Positions 51,822-63,187 are shown, counted from the stretch's first letter. The stretch: DNA of 64,000 nucleotides from Caenorhabditis remanei (GCF_010183535.1 NC_071331.1:4154001-4218000); one strand, 5' to 3'. The notes: generated by a model not told the origin, from the sequence alone. A program made the numbers and translations.

Positions 51822-52606
51822 TAGAGGACCGTGTTTTTTCGTGTTGACCAAGCAGTTTGTTAATGATCAGTTCACATCAAAAACTGAAGTCTTGAGAAAA
51901 AAATTACTAGCCAGTCAGAGCAACCTCTCTTCCGTATTATTTTCGGTTTTATTTCTCTCGCAGTACTAGTTGCATCTCCAGTTTATTTTCATAAAACAAG
52001 TCCAAGAAACTGACAAAATACGTTTTTTCAAACGATGCTCTATTTAATGTTCGGGTGTCGAGTTGAACATTTGGTAGTCTAAAATCAGCTAATGTAAGTT
52101 GAGAAATTAGGTAACAAAAGTCCCAATAGTTTTGGTTGGAAAACGCTCATTTTGTTAAAATTTTATTAATATACTATAATATTTCTGGAACACATCTCTA
52201 ATTGTAAATAAAAATAGGTAAACTATTTTGAATGCTTGGAATTTTGATTTTTTGAAACTAGAATCAACTATAAAATAACACATTTATAAGTACATACATA
52301 GATCCTCACGGTTATCCGAAATTTTGCAACTCTATCAAAAATTGAACTATTTTTTCTGTTTCTAGATGTTTATTCAAAACTTTCTAAAGGATCTACAGAG
52401 ATTTACTCATTGTTACACCTTCCAGAAATAAGGAAAAAAAGTAAAAGTAGCCTAAAAACCGAGTGAATCTTCCTAGCACTATGTTTCAAGGTTTCAGGCT
52501 TTCTGTTATTTTTGAAACAGTAGCATACGTTTTTCGATTTCCAGCACACAAAGTTAAACTAGAATTTCAATGTACAAATGAAGAGAGTAAGGAAACGTGT
52601 ATTCTA

Positions 52607-52672
52607 TAATGTACCTCTCGAGCAAAAACAGAAAATGATGTAAACGCATGAATTATGGCAGGTTCGAAACAG
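52607..52672 (-). ncRNA. Candidate 21U-RNA (piRNA) gene
   Basis: Core CTGTTTCG at 52665-52672; TGTT puts U1 at 52627, spacing 38. Confidence 0.5.
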
Positions 52673-52759
52673 TATGTTGAACATTTTCTACAATTGTTTT
52701 CAATAATTTGAAAACGACAACGCTAGGAAACTTATTTTTGCTTTCAAAAAATTACATCT

Positions 52760-52825
52760 AGGTGGATAACAGAAGAGCCATTACAGATAAATATTCATTA
52801 ATATTTTAGAAAACGTGGGAAACAG
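52760..52825 (-). ncRNA. Candidate 21U-RNA (piRNA) gene
   Basis: Core CTGTTTCC at 52818-52825; TAAT puts U1 at 52780, spacing 38. Confidence 0.5.
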
Positions 52826-53516
52826 AGATTTCGGTCAATATCTGTAATGATGAACTATCGGTTCACACACAAAAGTTCACAATTTGCCGCGCATAACACT
52901 CTGCAAACTACTGTCCAATTATATCAGGTAGTTGTAACAGAGATCTTGGTTTTAAATAACTTATGCAATCAAATATGATACTTTCAACTTTCTAAATAAA
53001 TCACGGTTACAGAAAATGTGTTTAAAATTTGGATGATTATTTCCAGAGAAAAAAAATGAATAAAAGGATCACTTTTGTTAAAAAACGATAGGTACTTTAC
53101 GTTCTCATCAAAACAGTATTATGAGTTTTTTCATTTTAGAAATCCGATTCCAAGTTTTTTTGGTTTCAGTTTAGTATGTTCAACAATGAATTTTACAAAA
53201 CTGAATTTTCCAGTTCCAAGTTGTTAACACAAAACCTAAAGCATGTTGAGATTGATAACTTATGAATGGTGGTGAATGCGAAAGAAATAAAATAGATAAC
53301 CGGTTTCATCGACATTGTATGGTCTATCCAATAACTTTTGAAAACTGATTCTTCGATTTTCTTTCGTATTTATTTCTGAATACTTGATGCTTTGAATATT
53401 CTATGCGCTTAATGATTCTCCCATTTTTGAGCCGTGTTTTTTATAATTCAGCGTCACGGGTTTCAACAACTTGCAACATAAAACTTGTCCAACATTATTG
53501 AATTTGGTTCGAGAAC
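52826..53516. other. AT-rich spacer
   Basis: I see no gene, complete repeat or CTGTTTC core here. Confidence 0.5.
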
Positions 53517-53518
53517 TA

Positions 53519-53790
53519 CCGTAAATACTGTATTATAACGGCACCTGTAATAGAACGGCACCTGTATTATAACGGCACCCCATCTACACTCAGAATTCAT
53601 GAATATGATAAGGCCGGTGTTTTTTCTTGGTTCTGATTAGAAGCAGCGTGATTGATAACGTCTTGATCAACGAAAAGAATGCCCAAAAAAGGTTTTTCGT
53701 TTAATTTCAAGGAGTTTTTGAAACTACAAAGTTTCTCTCGGATGCAGTTGAAAAATATAACGGCATGCCGTTATAATACAGTATATACGG
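53519..53790. mobile_element. Tc1/mariner-type MITE, 272 bp, with ATAACGGCACC repeats
   Basis: The ends are CCGTAAATACTGTATTATAA and the inverse TTATAATACAGTATATACGG, flanked by TA on each side. Inside the left end, three units of TATTATAACGGCACC type are repeated. It matches the truncated element at 1-97. No coding capacity. Confidence 0.75.
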
Positions 53791-53792
53791 TA

Positions 53793-54664
53793 TATGATGT
53801 TGTTGAAACTTTTTAAAAAGTTTGCCGCAAACATTGGGGGAAACCCTTGTCACACAATTGAATGTCATCAAATAACCTTTATCTCGAAAATTCGAAACAG
53901 GAGTGTTTTCAATAGCACAGAAATGTTTCCAAGTGCTGTCAGGATAGTGAGATTTATACAAAATACGATATTGCATAGTAAGACAAAATCTTGGCATCCT
54001 CACAATCAGCAACATAAAAATTTTAAAATTGAATGCACGTCAAGGTGAAATTGAAATAAAAAAGTCTAACATTATTGAATTTGGTTCGAAAACTATATAA
54101 TGTGGTTGAAACTTTAAAAAAAAAGTTTGCCGCAAAATCTTGACATCCTCAGCAACATAAAGATTTTTAACAGAAAAACTCAAACCAGATTGTTTGGATA
54201 ATCAACAAATTCTGAAAGCATTCCATTTCGTTCTGTTACATAACATTCATGAAACTGAATATTATTTTAGTTTTACGTTACTCACAAGGTGTAAAGGTGT
54301 CATGTGGTGTAATATATATTCATCAAAACGTTAAAAGTACTCCTATTGAAATGAAAACATCAAACAGCAATTGGGAAATTATAAATCCAACTATCAACAC
54401 TCACTATAAGGTTCTGAAGCAGAAAACATATCGGAACGTAGGACCACTGGAAGTATACATGACAGTTTTTATTAAAATTTATAAAATTTAGAAAGGGTTC
54501 ATTTAAAACAGCTATCGGCATAATAAATAAACTTGATGAGAATGTGTTTGGTAGTAAATCAAAAGAACTGTTTGGAACAAACAATTTGAAAGAAATTGTT
54601 CTAAAATTTTCTAAAGATTTGTATTTCTTTTGGTTTTAAAATATTAACCCGCAATGAGTTTATC
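53793..54664. other. AT-rich spacer
   Basis: No supported gene. Two similar segments (53793-53850 and 54085-54150, sharing GTTGAAACTTT and AGTTTGCCGCAAA) show a local duplication. Confidence 0.5.
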
Positions 54665-54732
54665 CTGTTTCACAACCTGCACATCAGCATTTCTTTTTCC
54701 TGTGATACCGTTAACCCAACCTTTTATATATA
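54665..54732 (+). ncRNA. Candidate 21U-RNA (piRNA) gene
   Basis: Perfect core at 54665-54672; CGTT puts U1 at 54712, spacing 40. The predicted RNA runs into the AT microsatellite. Confidence 0.6.
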
Positions 54733-54749
54733 TATATATATATATATTC
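54725..54749. repeat. TA microsatellite
   Basis: About twelve TA dinucleotides in a row. Confidence 0.9.
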
Positions 54750-55023
54750 ATTTTCAGATACAGTGTATATATCTGATGTGGCTACGTAACGAGGATGACC
54801 ATATTGATCTGTATCCAAAAATTGTATTCTATAAATAAATCCCGTTTTTCGTGCTTTTTATCAGTGATATCACACAAAAAGCTCTCACCCTCGAGTAACC
54901 TCTTTACTATTCACTCAATTTCTTCATACGAAGATTTATAATATTTTTATTACATCTAGACAAATAAAATTTAACACAATTATAAAACGGTCAAAAATAA
55001 ATATATCCAAATCATCCTAAATA

Positions 55024-55665
55024 TCAACCAGAAAACCCGTCGGTGCCAATCTTCCAATCCTTCCTTCCATTTCTTCTTTTTTGATCTTTTTTCTTCTTTG
55101 ATCTGAATTTTTTTGGTTTGAATTCCCCGGACTTCTTCTTTGGCTCTGGTTTTGATCTCGACTCCTGAAGTCTCAATTCCTGCGCCAATCGTTTGTTTTC
55201 TTTCTTCAACCAGTGAATTGCAACTGTTTCTGGGCTCTTCTTGATTGGAAAGGATTGTTTTTCCAGCTCGGAATCCTGATCCTCATCTTCTTGCTCCTCG
55301 ATCTCCTCTTTGATATCCCTAAGAACTCTCGGCGTGTCTGGCTCAGGTATCTCTTGTTTCACAATACCAGTCAGACCCTTCTGCTCGCTCAGAGACTTGA
55401 TCAATTTGTTCGCATCGTCGAGTCTCTTCTTCAACTGCTCGCTCATTCGCTTTTCAGTTCGCAGGTTCCGAACGACTCTCTCCAGATTCTTGTGATATCT
55501 GGTCTTCATGGAGAGGAGTTCGAGTTGTCTGGAAATAATTCATTTGTTGGAAAATGTTAATTGTGGTAATTTCCCTTACTTCTCACGGTTTTCCCGTTCT
55601 TCCTTCAGAAATTTCTTCGTGAGGTTTGACGCCATGGTCTTATAGTGTTGGAGTTGGTAGTACAT
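55024..55665 (-). CDS. Small charged coiled-coil protein, function unknown
   Basis: There are two exons on the minus strand: 55665-55580 and 55528-55024, with a 51-bp intron, giving 196 residues. The start was chosen because TTTTTTCAG lies 22 bases upstream (around 55690), a good trans-splice acceptor. Residues 1-75 are predicted coiled coil (FLKEERENREKQLELL, EKRMSEQLKKRLDDANKLIK). An acidic stretch (KEEIEEQEDEDQDSELE) follows, then a second short helix and a very basic tail (KFRSKKKKDQKRRNGRK) suitable for nuclear localisation or nucleic-acid binding. No known domain. A TTTATT (AATAAA in sense) at about 54944 can serve as polyA signal. Confidence 0.8.
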
Positions 55666-56663
55666 TTTTCAGTTGAGTTTTGTTCTTCTGAAAAAATACA
55701 ACTGATATTCACCAAAAATAGGAAAAAAGGGAAAGAAGAAAACCAGAAAATGGTGTACAGACCCCTAGAATGAGGTAACTTGACAGTGGAGGATCAATAA
55801 GTCGTCCTCTTATTTAGGTGTCGTGTGCGCGCGCTTATTTTTGACCTATACTGGCATCCTCCGGGAGAATGCAGGTTTATAACATTTTTTTCGCTATATT
55901 ATCGAAATAAAAAAGTTCCGACATTTTTTCCTCGTCGGTGTTTGCGGACTCAAGCCAAAATTATCAAATTTTGGCTTGAGTCCGCAAACACGCAAACACA
56001 ATAGAATTGTTCAAGACCGGTTTCTTTCGAATCGATGTATTCCGCTATGAGACTAGTAAATGAAACTGTATGAAAGTTCTTTCAAAATATATATTAAACA
56101 GTAATTATCTCATTGATAACAATGCATTGAATCGCATTTGAGAATGACTCCGGGGCGTTTGAGAACAGGAAGCCACGAAGTTTCACCACTAAACATGAGA
56201 AAAATTACTGAAAAATGTCACGTAAATTGTTTTTAAAAAAACCTTATTGTGTAGATATTTTTTCACGTTTAGTTGGGAAATGTCAAGTTACCTGGTTTAC
56301 AAACGTCATGGACCAGAGAGAATTGACCACATCAGTTCAGTCAGGTTTTTTTGCTAACCACATTCAGAAAATTATTATTCTACAGTTTCAAGAGATAGAG
56401 AAATTTGTACACTGTGATAGACACCCAATATATATTTTGTTCTGTTTTAGCGATTTTCTTCATTAGCTTTTTATGCAAAAAAAATTATTGATTCATCATA
56501 ATCTTCGAAAAGAAACCACTCAATTTTTGAAAACATTCTCAAAAAAAATTATTGTTTTCAAGTATTGGTTGATAATAATAATAATGAGAAAAAGTAAAAA
56601 TTTCTGTTAGAATATCGTGATGTTATATACACTTCTGTATAAATTTGTTGAAGACGTAATTCA
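55666..56663. other. Upstream region of the coiled-coil gene and spacer
   Basis: It contains a 25-bp perfect hairpin at 55938-55991 and a GCGCGCGCTTATTTTT block at 55827. No further gene. Confidence 0.5.
55938..55991. repeat. Perfect 25-bp hairpin upstream of the coiled-coil gene
   Basis: Arms 55938-55962 and 55967-55991 (GTGTTTGCGGACTCAAGCC and on) are exact reverse complements around the loop ATCA. It may be a small foldback element or a regulatory structure 270 bases upstream of the start codon. Confidence 0.75.
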
Positions 56664-56731
56664 CCAGTCCAGAGAGAGATGGTATCAAGTGTTCCAAACC
56701 TACACACACATTAAAAAGATTTTTGAAACAG
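56664..56731 (-). ncRNA. Candidate 21U-RNA (piRNA) gene
   Basis: Perfect core at 56724-56731; TGAT puts U1 at 56684, spacing 40. Confidence 0.7.
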
Positions 56732-56920
56732 TTGCAAAAATGTGTTTCATGTTTTTCGGAAATAGCGACAAAACTATTAGAAATTAATATTGTAAAAGAA
56801 TTTTTGGAATCATTAATATTTTTAAAATTTTTAAGATTCCTGATTTTTTTCATGGTTAAAAAAGTTGGTAATTTGGCAGCCCGTTATTCTTATTGTGAAG
56901 GACTCCTAACAAAATCCATA

Positions 56921-56987
56921 CTGTTTCTATCTCTGCTAAAAAGGGTAAGGTTTTTTTTAGCATTGTTAACCAGATCCTTACGTTCGC
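56921..56987 (+). ncRNA. Candidate 21U-RNA (piRNA) gene
   Basis: Core CTGTTTCT at 56921-56928; TGTT puts U1 at 56967, spacing 39. Confidence 0.6.
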
Positions 56988-57085
56988 TAGAAATAACCGA
57001 TTTCAAATTTTCACAGTTCAAGTGTGCCTAGATTCCTATAAGTTGTTAACAATTTATCATTCTCATGATTTTTTAATTCAGACTT

Positions 57086-57152
57086 CTGTTTCAAATTTAA
57101 GTCTAATTCTTATTTGGTTTTAGTTGAACGCTACCGATTTAGCTGCGTCCAA
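57086..57152 (+). ncRNA. Candidate 21U-RNA (piRNA) gene
   Basis: Perfect core at 57086-57093; CGCT puts U1 at 57132, spacing 39. Confidence 0.65.
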
Positions 57153-58605
57153 AAAACTTCGGGCACTAAATAAATTACATTAACTTTTTATGAAAACTGG
57201 TTGAAACATATTTTTCTCGTTGTTAATTGAAACTTTTTCAGCTTCAGTAAGATTGTGTATCCCTGAGTTCGGCGGCTTCAAGAAATCAAACATCTTGGTC
57301 ATTCTCAACGTAGTTTTCTGATGTTTTTAGACTATATTTTCATTTTTGTCACTAGTATATTTTAGTTCTGAACTTTTCTAAAAGTGTATTTAGACTTTGG
57401 CACTCCAGGCATCTCCACATTGATAGGATACAGAAATATCAAAAAGTTCAAAAATCACCAAGCAGAGAAAAACGTGACTGGTAATTTTCTTTCTCAGAAA
57501 ATTGATGAAAACTTATGAAAAATGCAAAATCAAATAATATTCCAACAAATAAATTGATGAAAATCTGAAAAATATCTGATTTTTACAGATCCATCTGAAA
57601 ATAGTGATATTGCGTTTTTGAGATCTCATAACTTTAGAAAAAAAGCATTATATGTTTTTATACTTGGTGAACATATTAATTATTGTTAGGTGAACTCATA
57701 TACAAAGTTTCTTGAAATTTTGAGACTTTCACTTTTTTCACCATGGAGGGGGGTACGTGAAAATTTCGTGAAAAAACACACATTTTTGCTTATAGAAAAA
57801 AAAGGTCGCGGAATTTTGGGATAAAAATTGGCACAAAGTTGGACGGTCTAAAGACAATCAAACTGCAATAAAAAACTTTTTTAACCTAATGAAAAAAATA
57901 TTGGGGGTATGCAAAAAACTGTTCATTTTTTTCAAAAATCTATTTTTTCTGATTGATGCCAAAAGATTTTTCAAAAATTGTCAACACAAAAAATGTTCAA
58001 AAACATGCTTAAAACTCATTTCTGAACTTTTTTTTCAGATATCAGTTGAAGGGAAAAAATTAATTTTTTCACTCCCCCGATTTTTTTCTATATGTCAAAG
58101 GGGGCGGAGCCTAAAAAGCTGTACGGTTTTTTCATAAGGTCATCATATGGACCCATAATATCAAAAAACCAAATGGGCTAATCGCGTTTGGCCGATGTGT
58201 TCTATGGGCAGTTCGAGAAATACTGACATTGTCTCTTAAGTTTCAAGTGGCAGTTACTGATGTCAGCAGGCACTTTGAATAATTGCATTTCTTGTCCTCT
58301 TAATTCATACCTCCTTTTAATCGAAATATTTAAACTTTGTTCCCTTCATAATACCTTTATTTTTAGCCTGAACGTGTTATGAAACACTTCTCTCTATTTT
58401 ATTCCCCTTGGTTTTTGTGTTGTCATGCACCTGCCCTTCCCGTGGCACAACATCGTCAACATTTCAGTTTTAACCTGAATCATTCCAGCTGCAAAATTGG
58501 TCGATTTTTGAGCATAGAAGTGAGGAGACTAACCAGTTATTAAGGGTTGCACCTGTCTTCGAGTTAGAGAATTTGTGATTTATTCTGTTCATCTATCCGA
58601 TTTCA
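57153..58605. other. Spacer upstream of the sru gene
   Basis: No gene and no CTGTTTC core. The sru promoter is expected in the last few hundred bases. Confidence 0.5.
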
Positions 58606-58617
58606 AACTTCAGTTCC

Positions 58618-61600
58618 ATGTCCTTCAACTCAACTTTATGGCCGAATACTATCCATTTCAATGAGACTTATATGAATTACCGTATCCAATGGAACGGTTG
58701 GCCTCAAATATGTGCAGTCCTTCCCTGGGTTTACATACTTCCAAGTTTCCACGTCATCTGCAAGATATTCTCAGTCTACCTATCGGCTAACTGGACCCGA
58801 CCAGAGCCAGGATTGAATCAACATGTGTTTCTAGTGATTTCATTATCACAACTCACTGTTTTCATCTTTTTCTTATTCGATTGGTTTATGGTTCGACTTC
58901 CGTCTACCGGGTTGTTCACTTCATGGTGTGCTTCAATTGAGCCAAATCATTTTTTGAAGTTTATATTCATGATGGCGTATTACACAAATTATTGTGCAAT
59001 GATTTTTCCGTTTCTGATGCCTGTGGTGAGGTTGGTGGTGGTCTCGTTTCCAAGGAATCATTTTAAGGTGAGGATGACCCAGGGGGGAAGACCTGGAACA
59101 GTAGGTAATCATAGATCTGTTCATCTATAGAATTTCGTACCGACAGAAATTAACAGTATTGGCACTGTTGGACCAAAATTGTTTCTGTAACATAAATTTT
59201 CGGTTTCATTGAAATAACTTATGTGCTTGAAGTTTTCTAAAAGTGATTATTTTAGAACCAAAGTTTCAATTCGGTCCAGTCGGCTTTGGTCCGACCGCCG
59301 ACCGACCGAGCCGACCAAGGTCCGCATTTTGTGCGTGAAAAGTTTTTATGTATCTACGGAAGTTTTTTCCACAAATTTCAGAATTTTCCGAAATTCAATT
59401 TGTGTCTAAGCGCCTTATAATATTCAAAAATTAACTATAAGTACATATAAGCCGTTTTTGAAACAGAAAATTTATAACTTGGTGGTATTTTTCAAAAAAA
59501 AGCCGGGGATTCCGATTGTTACCAATGTAGATGAGTGATACATTAGACTAATTGTAAGACTGCTTTTGCAACAAAAATTGTCGGTTCCATTTTAAAAATT
59601 TATGTTTATGAAATTTTCTAAAAACGATTCGATCGGTGGTAGTCGACTTTAGAACTCGGAAAAATATATCTGTTACAAAATAAAGCTATGACAATACAGA
59701 ACAGACAATAATAGAACTGAACAGAGTGGAACTACGAAAAAATGGAACTGCTACAAAATAGAACCCATAAGCATTTTTAAAGCCAAAACTAGAGTTATAT
59801 TTTATAAAAGTTCCATTTTGTAACAGTTCCATTTTTGTCTGTTATATATTGGCACAGTTTTATTTTGTCACAGTTCTATTGTTGTTTGTTCTATATTGTT
59901 ACAGTTTTGTTTTGTCAAATTCTATTTTTTCCGAGTTCTAAAGTCAAACACCAACCAAAGACAATAATAATATCATTCAAAACGTTAACTAGAATAATAT
60001 CATTCAGAACGTTAACTAGAATTATAAGCCTTTTTGAAACAGAACATTAATGATTATCATACTTGTCAAAAATAGGTACCCATTTTTACCAATTTTTTTG
60101 TTTGGAATTTTTCGAAAAAAAAACAGTAAAAATGCTTAAATTATCATACATATTCACATTTTGATTCAATTTTAAATGTTTATTCGAAAACTATACTTTT
60201 TTCAAAAAATTTCCAAAAAAAGTTCAAAAACTCAAAATGTTTTGAAAAAATGTTTCAAAACGGGTCGAGATTTTTCCTGATTTCGGCCCGGCCCGGCCCG
60301 TGACAAGTATGATGATTATTATGACATTTTGGAAAAAAAACCCCCGGTGTTTCCGATTCTAGATGTGTGACAGTTTTTATTGTTTTTTCAACAAGAATTT
60401 TCGGTTTCATTTAATATATTTATCTTTATGAAATTTTCCACAACCAATTTTCTCATGGGATTTTCATAGTTCCAGTAGAGTCAGGTTCGGAAGCATTGAG
60501 GGTTTCATTTTCAGTCCTGCTGTAATATGGCTGGTGTCCATAATCTGAATCCCAACTCACACTAGAACAGACTAAAATATTTACGGTTCTGATTCGCTTT
60601 GATGAGATTAAGGACAGCACCGTGATATAAACTCTTTCAAAATGCTGTGCCTGATGAAAAATTTCAGTGACTTGAAATATAATTACTCTTTGTAACAGAA
60701 AAATATGAGTTGGAGACATTACGGACTCAATAAAAATATTGTTTTGAAATATAGAAAGCGCTTCTATTAGGGCATAAGAGTATCAGTTTATAATTGGACC
60801 TCATGAAACAGCTTTCGTTTTCCACTAACTATAATACTTTCCACGTTTAACGATTACAAGTATTTTTTATTCCAGTTTATAAACATATTGAAACAGTATT
60901 CTAAATCTTTTCAATTTTTTACGCTTTCAAAATACCCTTGAACAGATCACAAATCCCGCATAACTTAATTTCTTTTTATATTCAATTTGCAGATAAACTC
61001 AATTCTCCTGCGCGTCAGTGTGCCTCTCATCTGGCTCTATCCCCTCTGTTTCACCTTTTTCCTTATTCCAGCCGTTGGTGTTTGCCGTCAAATTAGTAGT
61101 CCATATCCGTTGGGCGCGATTCATATTTATTATGCAAATGCTGCGTTTGGGGTAAGTAGAAGTCATAGGCAAAAAAAAATATTCAAAAATTTATCCTCAA
61201 ATGTTTTGTGATCTCGTTGAAACCGGTGATGTTTGATAACTGTGATCATAGAAAGTGCTTCAAAACCCAGTAATTTTTAAAGAAAAGTTATAATTACCAC
61301 TTTCATAAAATTTTTTTGCAAATGAAAACTTAAAGAACAAATAGAGTCACCGCGCGCCAAAGACACCCCAGACCCAGATTTTCTATATTTCCAGCTCCGA
61401 AATTCATATTTCTACCTCTACAACACTATTGCATGGGTCACACTTGCTATTCTGGCCAATATTCTTTTATTCCTGAAAGTTGCAAAGGCTAGAGCGCAAC
61501 TCATCAGTTTCCAAAAAAGTGCAGTGTCTTACAAAGCGGAATTATCGATTACAATTACTACTGTGGTTATGATACTTTTCTATGTTATCAATGGAAGTTT

Positions 61601-61854
61601 TATAGTGAGTTTGTTACTTGATAATAGAAGTTTTTTGTTTAAATTTTTATTTCCAGATAATTTATGTCCTGTACTATGGTACAAGTTCCTATTTCTCGTT
61701 TTTGGTTATCGTGAAAGCGTTTGCAAACGACGCGGAGACTTGTGTTGTTCCGTGGATATTCTATTTGACTCATCCGGTATTCAAGAAAAAAGCAATCAGT
61801 TGTGATTTGGTATTCTCAACGAGTTCATTTAAAAGACGGATTAATAATAGTTGA
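58618..61854 (+). CDS. Serpentine chemoreceptor, class U (sru) family
   Basis: Four exons, 58618-59067, 60993-61151, 61395-61604 and 61657-61854, join in phase 0 to 338 residues, the usual size of the family. The ATG follows AACTTCAG by 4 nt, a trans-splice-like acceptor. Family features are NQHVFLVISLSQ, TSWCASIEPNHFLKF, YPLGAIHIYYANAAFG and ETCVVPWIFYLTHPVF near the C-terminus. Seven hydrophobic segments fit a GPCR: for example WPQICAVLPWVYILPSF, LTVFIFFLFDWF, CAMIFPFLMPVV, VPLIWLYPLCFTFF, IAWVTLAILANILLF, ITTVVMILFYVING and the last in exon 4. Such receptors sit in sensory-neuron membranes and detect chemicals; ligand unknown. No frame breaks are seen, so the gene looks intact. The first intron (1.9 kb) holds two MITEs and candidate piRNA genes. 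An AATAAA is at 62080-62085. Confidence 0.85.
59399..59466 (-). ncRNA. Candidate 21U-RNA (piRNA) gene in the sru intron
   Basis: Perfect core at 59459-59466; TATT puts U1 at 59419, spacing 40. Antisense to the host gene. Confidence 0.65.
59635..59957. mobile_element. MITE related to the AAAATAGAACTG family, in the sru intron
   Basis: The ends GGTGGTAGTCGACTTTAGAA and the inverse (TTCTAAAGTCAAACACCAACC) are inverted repeats with mismatches. The arms hold ACAAAATAGAAC and its inverse several times. It is a diverged relative of 23448-23940; no clean 8-bp duplication remains. Confidence 0.65.
59976..60042 (-). ncRNA. Candidate 21U-RNA (piRNA) gene in the sru intron
   Basis: Perfect core at 60035-60042; TATT puts U1 at 59996, spacing 39. 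Confidence 0.65.
60058..60311. mobile_element. GC-rich TIR element in the sru intron, 254 bp
   Basis: It starts CATACTTGTCAAAAATAGG and ends GGCCCGTGACAAGTATG. The left end has lost its GGCCCGG block; the right end keeps it. Confidence 0.65.
60746..60811 (-). ncRNA. Candidate 21U-RNA (piRNA) gene in the sru intron
   Basis: Perfect core at 60804-60811; TAAT puts U1 at 60766, spacing 38. Confidence 0.65.
60829..60896 (-). ncRNA. Candidate 21U-RNA (piRNA) gene in the sru intron
   Basis: Perfect core at 60889-60896; CGTT puts U1 at 60849, spacing 40. It lies 85 bases from the previous core. Confidence 0.7.
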
Positions 61855-62029
61855 TGTTATACTTTTTTTCGAATATAAATTGTGGAAGAACCCGATTGAA
61901 AATTAGGAAAATCAGTGGAATTTTACAATTTTCTAAAACAGAAAATTTTATTTTCAATAGCATTTTTTCCTACTGCTTGAGAATGAGATCATTCATTTCA
62001 AAATTTCAAAAAATGATGGATATAATTGT

Positions 62030-62665
62030 TTCTTTACATCTAACACTGTCATATTCAATCTCTGAAATGTAACCGTTTCAATAAATTATTAGTTTCACTA
62101 CAATGACTTTATTGCTTCAATTGTAGAAGCGCGGGATAGTTTGCAATAATGTGAATATATCAGATCATGATTTATCATGAAGTAAACAAAATAAAACTGT
62201 GATAAGGAATTAATAAGTTTAGCATGTTACTGAAATAAATCCTCAGGACAGGGCGGAAATTATTTGTATAGTTTGTAGTGTTCATTGTAATGAATTATCC
62301 AGTATGCGCACTGTTGAACTAATGATGTGCCTCTAATTTATCGAAATTCTAAAACAAATTTGATTACTTCATGTTTTTTACGTTTTTTCTCTGTTTCTCT
62401 GTTTTAACATTTTTATTTATAGAATAATAGTTTCGCTACGTCAAACACTGTCTTACTCGAACACTGAAACTGTGACTTTTTCAATATATTTATATTTTTA
62501 CTATATTTTTGTTTCCATAATGGTGAACTGCTAGGTTCGATTTTGTTCAAATCTATTATTAAGTTCAAAATGTTATTGAAATGAATCCTTAAGAGAATGC
62601 GGAAACTATTTGTATAGTTTGTAGTGTTCATTGAGATACATTATCCAGTATGCATTGAAAAACGG
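62030..62665. repeat. Local tandem duplication downstream of the sru gene
   Basis: The segment around 62220-62310 (TTGTATAGTTTGTAGTGTTC and the following ATTATCCAGTATGC) recurs at 62565-62655, and the flanking AACACTGTC and CTGAAA text also recurs. The unit is about 350 bp and diverged. Confidence 0.6.
62391..62459 (+). ncRNA. Candidate 21U-RNA (piRNA) gene
   Basis: Core CTGTTTCT at 62391-62398; CGCT puts U1 at 62439, spacing 41. Confidence 0.5.
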
Positions 62666-62819
62666 ATAAGCGGATAGCTGATTTGAAAACAAAAAGATCA
62701 TCCCTGAAAAATCTTGAAAAAAAACAAAAAATTCTCAGACAGGTTTGAACAGAATCGAACCTAGCAGTCACCGTTTCTAGTAATTCGTATCTTCGGTCTG
62801 AGACTATCAAAACTATTTT

Positions 62820-63187
62820 CCAACTTTCAAACAAGAATAGTTACTGTTACGGTAAACTAATGAAATCTGATTATTGTCTCAATTATCATAGGTTCATACA
62901 AAGTTCGTACTTTATAAAATCGATTATGAAACAAGAAACGAATAGTCCGTGAATGTGGGCAGAATACAATTTCACTGATTTTTTTCAACATATACAATGC
63001 GCGTATTAAAAAAAGACGTTCTATGAAGTTGAGTAAAAATGAATAAAACTAACGGATTGGGTCCGAATGAAAACCAATAAAGATGGGAGGAGTACAACAA
63101 TTCCGAAACGTATGCGATTCGAACTTTTAAACAAGAGTAGTTACTGTTACCGTAAACTAATAAAATCTGATCATTGACTTAACTATC
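62820..63187. repeat. Second local duplication
   Basis: ACAAGAATAGTTACTGTTAC and the following GGTAAACTAATGAAATCTGA at 62831-62875 recur as a close variant at 63131-63172, about 300 bp later. Confidence 0.6.

Noticed and set aside
53707..54015. 102-codon minus-strand open frame overlapping the 53519-53790 MITE
   Set aside because: Part of it is MITE sequence and there is no recognisable domain.
55224..55230. CTGTTTC core within the coiled-coil coding region
   Set aside because: Coding sequence explains it; the same holds for CTGTTTCA at 61046-61053 in an sru exon.
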